From positions 1-58,644 of the forward strand of contig DUMZ01000001.1 in NCBI GenBank assembly GCA_012839565.1: 58,644 nt of DNA, read 5' to 3'. Of the stretch, positions 45,592-53,981 are shown piece after piece (positions within the stretch are counted from its first letter, which is position 1; the number at the start of each line of letters is the position of its first letter). A program made the position numbers and the translations under genes. The stretch comes from Anaerolineaceae bacterium. GTDB taxonomy: Bacteria; Chloroflexota; Anaerolineae; Anaerolineales; Anaerolineaceae. The notes under the pieces were generated by a model. That model was not told where the DNA came from and did no database searches. It worked only from the letters and a program-made list of their open reading frames with translations.

Positions 45592-46944
45592 CTACAAAAT
45601 CGCGTCAATACCTTCGTACTCTTCTGTATAGTCTTTGGCATGGCGTCGGTCAGCTTCAGGATTAATCTCACCGCGTTTCACAAACACAATCGCGAGAAAA
45701 GCCAGTGCCATGAAGATCGGCCCCACCAGCATAATCTGACCATAATCGCCACCGGAAAGTTTTACAATCAAACCGTTCAGCAGGGGTCCGATGATGGCTG
45801 AAAGCGTCGAGAAGAAGTAGTAGAGTCCCGTATAGGTACCCACACGGTCTTTGGTCGTTAAATCAACCACCATCGGCAAGGAGTTGATGTTAATCAGAGC
45901 CCAGCCAATACCCGCCAAAAGCAGGATGATGGTCACGTTCATAAAGTCGCCCAGGATCGGAATGCGACCATGCGTGGTGAGTAAAATATCCTTGGGAATA
46001 AAGAACATTGAGCTCATCGTCAAAACCATAATCGCGAGACCGGTCAAGATAGTTCTGCGTCTGCCAAATTTAGCGCCAATTAAGCCGGCGGGGATGGCAA
46101 ACAGCAGGAAGCTCGCGCCCACGCTGGTAATCAGTTGCCCGGCGCCACTATCGCTGAGCCCAAGGAAGTTTCTTCCATATAACGACAGGAAAGTTTCAAT
46201 CGCGTTATAGGCGATAAACCAAAAGAAAATCGCTAAAAAGATCAGAATCGCGTCGCGTTGTTTGCCTGTAAAGACTTCTTTCAAACCATCCAGTGTGCTG
46301 GCACTTTTTGGTTTTTCTTCGCCTTCGTGTTTTTCATATTCTGGTTCGCGTACAAAGATGAAGACCAGCACCGCCGCAAGAATAACCAGAATGGAGCCAA
46401 ACCAGAACGGGAACGCGCCAGCTAAGGGATGGTCCATCTTTACCAGGGCCGCGCCAACGGAAGTCCCCAAAACCAATCCCAAGCCACCCATAAAGTTGAT
46501 TACGCCGTTGGCTTGCGAGCGGAACTTGCTGGGGGTAACGTCCGGCATCAAAGCCACCACGGGCGTGCGCCAAAACGCCATCGCCAGCAGTGTTGTTACC
46601 GTACAAGCCAGGAGTACTGGTAATGTTTGCGCCAGGGGGATAAGCCCAAAGGCTACCGCGGCGAGTGGCGCGCCAACGATAATGAATGGCAAACGACGCC
46701 CTATTTTGGTGCGTAAATTGTCTGACCATACCCCAACCGCGGGCTGAATAAGAAAAGCCGCGATGTTATCGAGTACCATAATGATTGAAATTGCCACGGA
46801 ATCAAGTCCAAACTTGGCATCTAAAAGCAATGGCACGTAGGTATTGTACAGGCTCCAAAGCACACTGACACCAAAAAAGCCAAAGCCGATCAAAAATAGT
46901 TTTCCCCATTGAATACGGTCTTGTTTTTGCATTGAATGACTCAT
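45592..46944 (-). CDS. MFS transporter, sugar (GPH/SLC45)-like
   Basis: 450 residues from an ATG at 46944 with AAAGGAG upstream; the frame opens slightly earlier at 46980. Twelve hydrophobic segments. GVSVLWSLYNTYVPLLL, IQPAVGVWSDNLRTKIGRRLPFIIVGAPLAAVAF (loop 2-3 motif) and IPAGLIGAKFGRRRTILTG are like the sugar:cation symporters of the GPH and SLC45 groups. A saccharide substrate is inferred. The gene precedes the BMP operon and follows trmD on the same strand. Confidence 0.87.
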   Translation of the reverse strand: MSHSMQKQDRIQWGKLFLIGFGFFGVSVLWSLYNTYVPLLLDAKFGLDSVAISIIMVLDNIAAFLIQPAVGVWSDNLRTKIGRRLPFIIVGAPLAAVAFGLIPLAQTLPVLLACTVTTLLAMAFWRTPVVALMPDVTPSKFRSQANGVINFMGGLGLVLGTSVGAALVKMDHPLAGAFPFWFGSILVILAAVLVFIFVREPEYEKHEGEEKPKSASTLDGLKEVFTGKQRDAILIFLAIFFWFIAYNAIETFLSLYGRNFLGLSDSGAGQLITSVGASFLLFAIPAGLIGAKFGRRRTILTGLAIMVLTMSSMFFIPKDILLTTHGRIPILGDFMNVTIILLLAGIGWALININSLPMVVDLTTKDRVGTYTGLYYFFSTLSAIIGPLLNGLIVKLSGGDYGQIMLVGPIFMALAFLAIVFVKRGEINPEADRRHAKDYTEEYEGIDAIL

Positions 46945-46991
46945 TATTTCTCCTTTTGTATGTTCTATAATCTTAAACACAAAAGCCAGGC

Positions 46992-47756
46992 TTAAGATGC
47001 TGGCTTTTGTTCATTGTACTCTTCAAGTGATTTTTTATAGTTTTCCAGGAACTTTTTGTCCTTGTCTGTCAGGGTTGCTTTTTCAAGCAGGTCGGGTCGC
47101 CATTCAAAAGTGCGGATAAGCGATTGCTGGCGTTTCCACTTGGCTTGTTCCACATGATTGCCCCCCTGCAGAATTTCCGGCACTTCCCAGTCCCTGAAAA
47201 CAGCCGGCTTGGTATATTGCGGATACTCCAAAAGCCCATCCGGAGCAAACGAGTCTTCCTGCGTCGCTTCCGCGTCGCCTAAAACACCCGGCACGATGCG
47301 CCCCACCGCGTCCATCAGCATCAACGCTGGCAGTTCGCCACCCGTCAAGACAAAATCGCCGATTGAAATCACCCGTGTCGCCAGATGTTGCCGGATACGT
47401 TCATCAAAGCTTTCATAACGTCCGCAAATGATGCCGATGCGTTCGTGCTGGGCAAGGTCGCGGGCAATTTGCTGGTTTAAAACTTCGCCCTGCGGACAGA
47501 GCAAAATGACTGGGTCAGTGGGTGGTTTGCCCATCACATCTTCCACCGCGGCAAAGACCGGTTCGGGCTTCATAATCATGCCACCGCCCCCACCATAAGG
47601 CGTGTCGTCGGTCATATGATGTTTATCAAAAGCCCAGTCGCGGATATTGTGCGTATGCACTTCAATAAGGCCATGCGTGATGGCCCGTTTGAGAATACTA
47701 ATCGCCAAATAAGGTTCAAATATCTCTGGGAACAGGCTAAAAACGTCAAAACGCAT
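46992..47756 (-). CDS. trmD: tRNA (guanine-N1)-methyltransferase
   Basis: 254 residues from the ATG at 47756, where family members start (MRFDVFSLFPEIF); the frame continues to 47774 with another ATG, and neither site has a strong ribosome motif. SPOUT knot motifs are present: DDTPYGGGGGMIMKPEPVF, LLCPQGEVLNQQIARDLA, ICGRYESFDERI and IGDFVLTGGELPALMLMDAVGR. It methylates G37 in tRNAs reading CNN. The usual partners rpsP, rimM and rplS are not beside it. Confidence 0.95.
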   Translation of the reverse strand: MRFDVFSLFPEIFEPYLAISILKRAITHGLIEVHTHNIRDWAFDKHHMTDDTPYGGGGGMIMKPEPVFAAVEDVMGKPPTDPVILLCPQGEVLNQQIARDLAQHERIGIICGRYESFDERIRQHLATRVISIGDFVLTGGELPALMLMDAVGRIVPGVLGDAEATQEDSFAPDGLLEYPQYTKPAVFRDWEVPEILQGGNHVEQAKWKRQQSLIRTFEWRPDLLEKATLTDKDKKFLENYKKSLEEYNEQKPAS

Positions 47757-47911
47757 ACGATAATTGTAGACCATTCAACTACCTACCGCAAGGGCTTCGG
47801 TTTTATCGTTTTTGGGTTTTCACTATTCCGCTCCGCACCTGTCAGTAAACGACATCGATAATGCCCTGTCAAAATAACACCGATTAAAGCTTTGAAGGTT
47901 ACAATTAGCTT

Positions 47912-50245
47912 ATGTGTCCAACAGCCTATCTGCCCGGTGACCCTGTCAATCTTAGCTTTTGCGCGGATCTTAGCCAGCAGTTTTTTGGAAGCGCACCCGA
48001 CGCGGTTTGGCAAGTTAAGCTGCAGGATAACGGACCGATTACGCTGAGTACCAGTTTTGGACTTCGGGCACAGAGTTTTCAAATCTTCCCTGTCTTTATG
48101 GCAAACCGAGTCGGATTTCGCAAAATTTCCGAATTTTTCAGCCCACCTCAATTCCGTAATCTTTTACCGAACCATCTTCAGCTTGGTTTGAGCCCCAGTC
48201 CTGTTTGCAGCGCGACTTTTGACATTTGGCTGCCTGCGCCAGACCGGCTCGATGGACGTATCAGCGTCAAAAATACTGATAATGTAGCGCATGAACTTGG
48301 CGCGCGACTGGCAGCAGAACTCATCGGATTTGACCCCAGAAATGGCATGACGCTTACCAGACGCAAAATCCACACCTATCTCAAAGGTGAAAGTGACGGA
48401 CTGCAAATTTCGGTCATTGTGGATGGTATGCACAAACCGACCATCAGTCCAGAGCTGGCGCTGGAAAACACGAAACTACTCAGCCCTGGCGAAACCTTGA
48501 ACATTTTTTGGCGCTGCAAAGTATCTGAAGGCACCAAACCTGAAGATGACCGTGTTTTTTCGATTTTTCCCGTCAACTGGGACGCTGAAATAGCGCGCCA
48601 AGAACTCGCCCAGCAAACCCGCGAAATTAGCATCACCACGCCAAATTTGGACTGGGATATCGCCCTGCGCATGGCGCAACATCAGGCCCAGCATCATCTC
48701 TCGCGTGCTGATGCCGATAATGATTCACTCACACTTATTGCTACGCGCAATCCGCACAGCCAAAGACATACCCCGCTTTTAAAGGCGCCCATCGCAAAGA
48801 AAAACCGCGTCAGCGCGCTTTCCGTCTGGCAAATGGTTCACGCTCTCTTACCCGCCAGGGTGGACGATTGCGTTCGCTTGTTCAAAAGCTATCTCAATGC
48901 GCTTCCCAAACCTGGCGAAACCCAGGACGCTGAACTGGCTTTTCCTGTGCTCTGCCAAACCGCTTGGATTATTCACAGCTATCTGGACCACAAAGAATTT
49001 CTTGAAGAGCTCTACCCCGCCCTTAGAACTTCACTCTTCGCCTGGTTTTGGCGTCAAAACGATGCCGATCAGGACGGCCTGCCTGAGTGGTCCAGCTTTG
49101 AGCAAACCGCGCTAAGCGATTCGCCCACTTTCAATCTGCTTGAAAGCCAGCGCCTGATAACGCCGATATCCACGGTGGAAACACTTGGACTGGCAGCCTT
49201 ATTGATGAAAGAATGCCAAAGCCTGAACCTGATGGCAAGAGTAATTAGCGACCAGCAAACCCAAAAGGTGCTAACGACGCTCATCAAAAAACTGGAAATC
49301 AGGATGCAAGAGTTCCGCCAAAATGGCCTTCTCACCCGCGACCGCGACTCACACCGCGCGCATTCCAGCGAACTCTACTTTGAAGGCAGCCTTGATTCTT
49401 TGCCCAAAGGAGCCCTGAAAATCGAGCCTGCCAGTCGCCTTAATATCAAAATAAAGCCCAGCTTTCAAGCCCGCAAACCATCGGGCTTAGGCCTGCAAGG
49501 CGCAGATGCTGAAGGACACGTCGTGAACGAAGCCTTGCAAAGCGAGGCAATCCAGTGGCTGCCTGGCGTTTTTCTGTATACAAGCAAAGCGATTTTCTCC
49601 CAGCTTGATGACATAACGGGCACTTTGGAACCAGATACACAAATTAGCATCTACCGTGCCGACCTTGAGCAGGCTGAGATCGGCCACCTTTTGGCATGGG
49701 ATCCTAACCTGGACTTCCCCGCCTTGCAAGAGATTGTTGACGCCTGGCTTCTCGCGGAAGACGTGGGACAAACTTTTGGCTTGCCCAAGCAAGTCCCTGT
49801 GCCCAAACCTAGCCCCGCGAGCGGTACTGCCAACATCGCCTGGAACGGCTTGCTCATTCAACATCTCCTGACCTTAGGGGAGCAAGACATGGCATTTCAA
49901 CTCTTTAACCGCCTGCTAAATGGCGCGATTGTTATGTTGAAGCAAGAACACGCCCTGCACGAAAGCTTTAGCGTGGCAAATGGCCAAGCTTTCGGCAAAG
50001 CCAACCATATCACTGGCGTTTTTCCGATCACGCTTTTTTTGGACATACTCGGTATCAAAATTTACAGCCCAACAAAAGTAAGCGTGAGTGGCGTCAATCC
50101 TGTGCCGTGGCCAGTCACCGTGCGTTACATGGGGCTTGAAATTACACGGGACCAAAAGAATAGTACAATTACTATGCCGGATGGCACAACGCATCATCAT
50201 TTTGGCAGCGCGCACAAAACCTTTACGATGCAAGATACGGAGTAA
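47912..50245 (+). CDS. Orphan six-hairpin-glycosidase-like protein
   Basis: 777 residues, no signal peptide. The N-terminal half is beta-rich (FDIWLPAPDRLDGRISVKNTDNVAHEL). The second half is helical with RNxDGDGLPEW-type motif RQNDADQDGLPEWSSFEQTALSDSPTFN, which is the pattern of (alpha/alpha)6 glycosidases such as GH63 and GH15-like enzymes. The C-terminus (YMGLEITRDQKNSTITMPDGTTHHH) looks like the closing beta strand of such enzymes. The substrate and family number cannot be given, and a catalytic acid beyond the DGLPEW segment is not proven. Neighbours (trmD, a small membrane protein) give no hint. Confidence 0.6.
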   Translation: MCPTAYLPGDPVNLSFCADLSQQFFGSAPDAVWQVKLQDNGPITLSTSFGLRAQSFQIFPVFMANRVGFRKISEFFSPPQFRNLLPNHLQLGLSPSPVCSATFDIWLPAPDRLDGRISVKNTDNVAHELGARLAAELIGFDPRNGMTLTRRKIHTYLKGESDGLQISVIVDGMHKPTISPELALENTKLLSPGETLNIFWRCKVSEGTKPEDDRVFSIFPVNWDAEIARQELAQQTREISITTPNLDWDIALRMAQHQAQHHLSRADADNDSLTLIATRNPHSQRHTPLLKAPIAKKNRVSALSVWQMVHALLPARVDDCVRLFKSYLNALPKPGETQDAELAFPVLCQTAWIIHSYLDHKEFLEELYPALRTSLFAWFWRQNDADQDGLPEWSSFEQTALSDSPTFNLLESQRLITPISTVETLGLAALLMKECQSLNLMARVISDQQTQKVLTTLIKKLEIRMQEFRQNGLLTRDRDSHRAHSSELYFEGSLDSLPKGALKIEPASRLNIKIKPSFQARKPSGLGLQGADAEGHVVNEALQSEAIQWLPGVFLYTSKAIFSQLDDITGTLEPDTQISIYRADLEQAEIGHLLAWDPNLDFPALQEIVDAWLLAEDVGQTFGLPKQVPVPKPSPASGTANIAWNGLLIQHLLTLGEQDMAFQLFNRLLNGAIVMLKQEHALHESFSVANGQAFGKANHITGVFPITLFLDILGIKIYSPTKVSVSGVNPVPWPVTVRYMGLEITRDQKNSTITMPDGTTHHHFGSAHKTFTMQDTE

Positions 50246-50247
50246 AT

Positions 50248-50568
50248 ATGGACGACGTTAATAATAAAAAATTCAACTTGCTTCCCCAAACAAAACTGGG
50301 TAAATTCGCCTTTGGACTGGGTATTTTTACCTTAATCATCTTACTGCTTGCCCTCATCAACTCAGGGCTCATCAACCCGATGTCCGACAATTTGCTTGGT
50401 TTTCTCGTCTTTTTGGGCACACTCGCGGCACTGGTTGCCTTTGTGCTGGGTCTCATCGCGATTTTCAAGCAAAAAGAGCGGGCACTGCTTGTGTACTTAA
50501 TGAGCGCTCTCGGCCTGGCAACTTTTGCGTGGCTGATTGTGATGATTATTAAGGATATCGTCAAGTAG
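50248..50568 (+). CDS. Small membrane protein, function unknown
   Basis: 106 residues with three hydrophobic segments (about 20-40, 50-70, 82-102) and GGAGTAA before the ATG. It starts 2 bp after the glycosidase-like gene, so they are co-transcribed. Confidence 0.65.
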   Translation: MDDVNNKKFNLLPQTKLGKFAFGLGIFTLIILLLALINSGLINPMSDNLLGFLVFLGTLAALVAFVLGLIAIFKQKERALLVYLMSALGLATFAWLIVMIIKDIVK

Positions 50569-50896
50569 ACTTCAAGCTAACACATCTTTAGTTCACAGAG
50601 ACTGAAGTAGAAACTGCACGGCGAGACGCCGGCAGAAGAGAAAAAACGCGTTCGCGGAGGCGTCTCGCCGACGTAACATAAACGTGGTCAGGAGACCACG
50701 TTTGAACGAGTTAGCCAACCTACCACCTTTATGTTAAACCACCCAATCCGTTCGCGGAGGCGTCTCGCCGACGCATAGAAAAAGTCTGGTTAAATGCCTG
50801 TTAGAGTCATTTCTATATTTCTCACCCCGGCGTCCTGCCGTGGCTTATCCATATTAGCAAAATCACAATCAGAGAGAAGTCATTAAATAAAAAGAG
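50569..50896. repeat. Intergenic region with dispersed palindromic repeats
   Basis: No gene is seen. CGGCGAGACGCCGGCAGAAG lies at 50619-50638, the reverse complement of a piece of the CRISPR-side modules at 57901. A 25-bp element around GGCGTCTCGCC occurs twice, at 50649-50673 and 50749-50773, exactly 100 bp apart. A 9-bp hairpin AACGTGGTC-AGGA-GACCACGTT lies at 50681-50702. All are short stem-loops of one repeat family. Confidence 0.75.
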
Positions 50897-50968
50897 TGAG
50901 CGCGCAGAGGATCGAACTCTGAACCAACGGCTTAAAAGGCCGCTGCTCTACCATTGAGCTACGCGCCC
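50897..50968 (-). tRNA. tRNA-Lys(UUU)
   Basis: 72 nt on the minus strand. Acceptor stem GGGCGCG/CGCGCTC, anticodon loop CTTTTAA (anticodon TTT), T arm CAGAG-TTCGATC-CTCTG, discriminator A. Confidence 0.95.
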
Positions 50969-50985
50969 ATCTCGGACGAATTGCA

Positions 50986-51015
50986 ATTCTACCACCGACA
51001 TTCCTGTTTCGTCAA
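50986..51015 (-). promoter_or_regulatory. Promoter of tRNA-Lys(UUU)
   Basis: -35 TTGACG (51010-51015), 18-bp spacer, extended -10 TGGTAGAAT (TAGAAT at 50986-50991). Confidence 0.75.
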
Positions 51016-51083
51016 CCAAAACACCGAAAACTGCAATCCCAATTTTGACAATATTAATGTTCACCTTCTTTAGACCATACTCA

Positions 51084-51124
51084 CAAAAAAAACACAAACA
51101 AGCTGGCTAAAAGCATTGTTTGTG
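51084..51124 (-). terminator. Terminator in repeat copy A
   Basis: CACAAACAA/TTGTTTGTG stem followed on the minus strand by a long T run. Confidence 0.75.
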
Positions 51125-51143
51125 CTGGACTATAAATCTAAGG

Positions 51144-51229
51144 CGGAGAGGAAGGGATTCGAACCCTTGACATCTCTCAGGATACTTACTTTCCAAGCCA
51201 GCGCACTAGACCAACTATGCGATCTCTGC
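51144..51229 (-). pseudogene. Decayed tRNA-Ser(GGA) copy
   Basis: 86-nt copy of the intact gene at 53583-53668. The acceptor stem has mismatches at pairs 2 and 7, the anticodon stem has a G-A mismatch and a G-T pair, and the variable arm is weakened. The anticodon loop TTGGAAA and the T arm are unchanged. It is probably not functional. Confidence 0.8.
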
Positions 51230-51447
51230 GGGCAGACACTTATTATATCTGAGGTTAAAATTTTCAAGCTGTTTAATCCGAGAATAGTTTTTGTTACCAT
51301 ACAAACGAAGTTTCATGGCTTCAGACCACAAAAAAATTTTAGCAATGGCATAATGTTAGATACAAACAAATCTTTAAACGACTAGGGCTATCCAAGAATA
51401 GTCGCGGACAGCCCCAGATTCACTTAGTATCAGAACACAAGCATATT

Positions 51448-53391
51448 TTACTTGTCAATTGCGTCACGCCATCGTGGATATGGCGGATACGGATAGCTTT
51501 GCACAAAGTAAGCCGTAATCGTTACATCACTGTTCATCGTGACAGTCGTTATACGGCTGGTACTTCCATTGCTCCAACGATCAAACACCCAGCCACTGTA
51601 AGGATATGCTTCCAGCGTAACGACTGTTCCAGGCATATAGAGGCCACGATCCGGGCGTACCCAGCCTTGTCCACTGGTATACACAATCAGGCTGTACATA
51701 TATTGGGTGAATGTTGCTGTAATTGATATGTTACTGTTCATGGTCACGGTGATTGTAGAGCTGGTTTCACCTGTACTCCACGCGCTAAACTCCCAGCCCC
51801 CTGCTGGTGTGGCGGTTAATTTAACCTCGGTGCCCGCCTCATAGCTACCACCAGACGGATAAGAACTCACCCAACCTTGGCCATTAACAGTAACCGTCAA
51901 CGTGTACATGGTGGGTGGCTTTTTTCTGAAGGTCGCGGTAATCGTCTTATTGCCATCCATCGTCACCGTCGTGGTAGTGCTGGTAGCTCCCGTACTCCAA
52001 GTTGCAAATTCCCAGCCTTCTGCCGGGCTGGCAGTCAGCGTAACAACTGAGCCCGCTTGATAGTGCCCCCCAGGTGGATTAAGACTGACCGTGCCTTGTC
52101 CTTCAACAGTTACCGCAAGCTTGTAAGTGACCGGTGTCATCTCCTGAAATCGCGCTGTAACGGTCATATTGTCATTCATGGTGAGCGTTGTGCTCAAATC
52201 TGAACCACCCGTACTCCAGCCGACAAACTGCCAGCCTGAAGCTGGGCTAGCGGTCAGCGTCACCCTGCTGCCCGCCTCATAACTGCCACCATTGGGACTT
52301 ACCGAACCTTGTCCTTCAACAAGAACCGTTAGCGTGTACATCGTAACTCCCGGTTTAGGTGTTGCGGTGGGCGTGGGCGTGTGGGCTGGTTTTGTGGGTG
52401 TTGCCTCTATCGTAGTTATTATCTCTGTATCAAGCGTCGGCTCTGGCGCAAAATTATAGGGCATACACAAATTACACTTGTTATTCCACGAAACGTATTC
52501 GTCGTAACGCTCAGAAGGTGGCTGATAATCTTCAGGTTCCGAGAGAGTCTCTTCTAAGGGTTTATAAACCCTTATCTGCCCTTGCTGGAGTTTCATAAAT
52601 TCATCGCCATATTCCAGCTGACAGTCTTCGCTAATACACCAAAAGCTAACGCTTTCCGAATCTGTCACAAAGAGTCCAGAACCCCCGATTAACTTCGCTG
52701 CTACATTCCGATGTCTGGGAAATACGATTTGAGCGATTTCAGCTTCATCAGCCATTTTTAGAAAAACAGCGCCTTCGGTCAGAACAATATCAGTAAGACC
52801 TTGTTCGTTAATCAGGTCAAGCCTGGTACCACCATAGACGTAAAGATGGTTATTGCCCGAGGGCATACCGGCCTGGCTAAGAGAGCCAAACGAAAACATC
52901 ACGCCCACATCGCCAAAGCTTTGAATACTAACTGATTCATCCAGTGTATTGATTTGATCAACTTGTATTGGTTCTGGAGAAACTGAATTGCTTTCAGTTG
53001 TCCACAGTGGATAATCTCTGCCATCTTCCAGACTATAATCGCTATAGCCAAGCTCCGCATTATAATATCCAACGCGCAAAGCCTGAATGTTACTTGACGA
53101 ATAAATAAGTTCAGCGGATGGTGTTGACGATGGTTCAGCCGTTGGTGTTGACGATGGCTCAGGGCTTGTAGTGATGATAACTGGCGTATCGCTGGGGTGT
53201 GAGAAAGATTGTTTGAGCGTTTGCTCTTCTTCGCGCTTCACGTTAAACAGCAAGGCCACTAAAACAATCGCGCCCACCACCAAAATACTTAAAAAGACAT
53301 AAAGCAAAGTCCGACGAGTTGATTTTTTATCTGTATGGTCAGGGATGCGGGGTCGCGATGAAGGGTTTGGATTGTATTGGTTTGAGTTCAT
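51448..53391 (-). CDS. Anchored protein with FecR-like domain and four InlB-type B repeats
   Basis: 647 residues. A cytoplasmic Pro/Ser-rich tail (1-27), one transmembrane segment (28-50) and a Thr/Pro stalk lead to a middle domain (about 140-280) with GVMFSFGSLSQ...LTEGAVFLKM...AAKLIGGSGLFVTDSE, which resembles FecR-type beta domains. After a second Thr/Pro linker come four repeats of about 70 residues. Each reads like YTLTV.V.GQGSVSP.GGSYEAGSRVTLTASPASGW.F.GWS.......TMN....TA.F, the divergent InlB B-repeat pattern. Surface display is inferred. It lies alone between two copies of a tRNA-containing direct repeat. Confidence 0.85.
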   Translation of the reverse strand: MNSNQYNPNPSSRPRIPDHTDKKSTRRTLLYVFLSILVVGAIVLVALLFNVKREEEQTLKQSFSHPSDTPVIITTSPEPSSTPTAEPSSTPSAELIYSSSNIQALRVGYYNAELGYSDYSLEDGRDYPLWTTESNSVSPEPIQVDQINTLDESVSIQSFGDVGVMFSFGSLSQAGMPSGNNHLYVYGGTRLDLINEQGLTDIVLTEGAVFLKMADEAEIAQIVFPRHRNVAAKLIGGSGLFVTDSESVSFWCISEDCQLEYGDEFMKLQQGQIRVYKPLEETLSEPEDYQPPSERYDEYVSWNNKCNLCMPYNFAPEPTLDTEIITTIEATPTKPAHTPTPTATPKPGVTMYTLTVLVEGQGSVSPNGGSYEAGSRVTLTASPASGWQFVGWSTGGSDLSTTLTMNDNMTVTARFQEMTPVTYKLAVTVEGQGTVSLNPPGGHYQAGSVVTLTASPAEGWEFATWSTGATSTTTTVTMDGNKTITATFRKKPPTMYTLTVTVNGQGWVSSYPSGGSYEAGTEVKLTATPAGGWEFSAWSTGETSSTITVTMNSNISITATFTQYMYSLIVYTSGQGWVRPDRGLYMPGTVVTLEAYPYSGWVFDRWSNGSTSRITTVTMNSDVTITAYFVQSYPYPPYPRWRDAIDK

Positions 53392-53526
53392 GGGTTTCTT
53401 TCCTTATAAGCTTTAGGTTCAGGTATTTTCTTAAAGTGTTTAGATCATTAATTCCAGCAATCCGGAAACTTCCATTGGAATGCCAAAGTGACAATATTAA
53501 TGTTCACCTTCTTTAGGCCATACTCA

Positions 53527-53566
53527 CAAAAAAACACAAACAAGCTGGCTAAAAGCATTGTTTGTG
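53527..53566 (-). terminator. Terminator of tRNA-Ser(GGA)
   Basis: CACAAACAA/TTGTTTGTG stem with a T run on the minus strand, 17 bp after the tRNA. Confidence 0.85.
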
Positions 53567-53582
53567 CTGGACTATTATAAGG

Positions 53583-53668
53583 CGGAGAGGAAGGGATTCG
53601 AACCCTTGATACCTCTCGGTATACTCGCTTTCCAAGCGAGCGCACTAGACCAACTATGCGACCTCTCC
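53583..53668 (-). tRNA. tRNA-Ser(GGA)
   Basis: 86 nt. Acceptor stem GGAGAGG/CCTCTCC, anticodon stem-loop CTCGC-TTGGAAA-GCGAG (anticodon GGA), long variable arm TACC-GAGA-GGTA, T arm AAGGG-TTCGAAT-CCCTT, discriminator G. Confidence 0.96.
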
Positions 53669-53680
53669 GGGCAGGCACTC

Positions 53681-53707
53681 ATTATATCAGAGTTTTAAAA
53701 TTTTCAA
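53681..53707 (-). promoter_or_regulatory. Promoter of tRNA-Ser(GGA)
   Basis: -35 TTGAAA (53702-53707) and -10 TATAAT (53681-53686), spacer 15 bp. Copy A keeps both boxes with a 14-bp spacer (51242-51267). Confidence 0.6.
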
Positions 53708-53719
53708 GAAGTATAATCC

Positions 53720-53981
53720 ATTTTTAACAAAGCAAACTGATAATGCACAAAGAATGGTTCGGTACTAATCGATTTGTTTTCTTAAGAACGAGAGAATTGG
53801 GTTGAAATATTTCCAGTTCCTACAGTATACTTATGTGCCTTGGTCGTTCTTCTATGAGAGCAATTAATTCAGAAAACTTATTCTGGTACTCTTTAACCAA
53901 AAAAGGACTTACATTTCTTCTAACAATCAGATAATCCAAGTATACTTAACAAGTAGTGTTAAATCCTTGGGAAGGTATAAA
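53720..53981. other. AT-rich region before the TraD/TraG-like gene
   Basis: About 260 bp with no gene or clear structure; it must contain the promoter of the downstream gene. Confidence 0.4.

Larger units (their letters stand above)
51046..51280. repeat. Direct repeat copy A: promoter, decayed tRNA-Ser and terminator
   Basis: About 235 bp that match 53489-53719 over their whole length, with scattered differences and small indels. It includes TATAAT and TTGAAA boxes, the pseudo-tRNA and a terminator hairpin with T run. The two copies bracket the gene at 51448-53391. Confidence 0.9.
53489..53719. repeat. Direct repeat copy B: promoter, intact tRNA-Ser and terminator
   Basis: About 231 bp matching copy A at 51046-51280. 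Shared content: TTGAAA and TATAAT boxes, the tRNA, and the hairpin terminator. Confidence 0.9.

Noticed and set aside
53679..53981. Possible integrase or small gene between tRNA-Ser(GGA) and the TraD/TraG-like gene
   Set aside because: I looked for one because of the tRNA repeats but found no open frame of useful size there.
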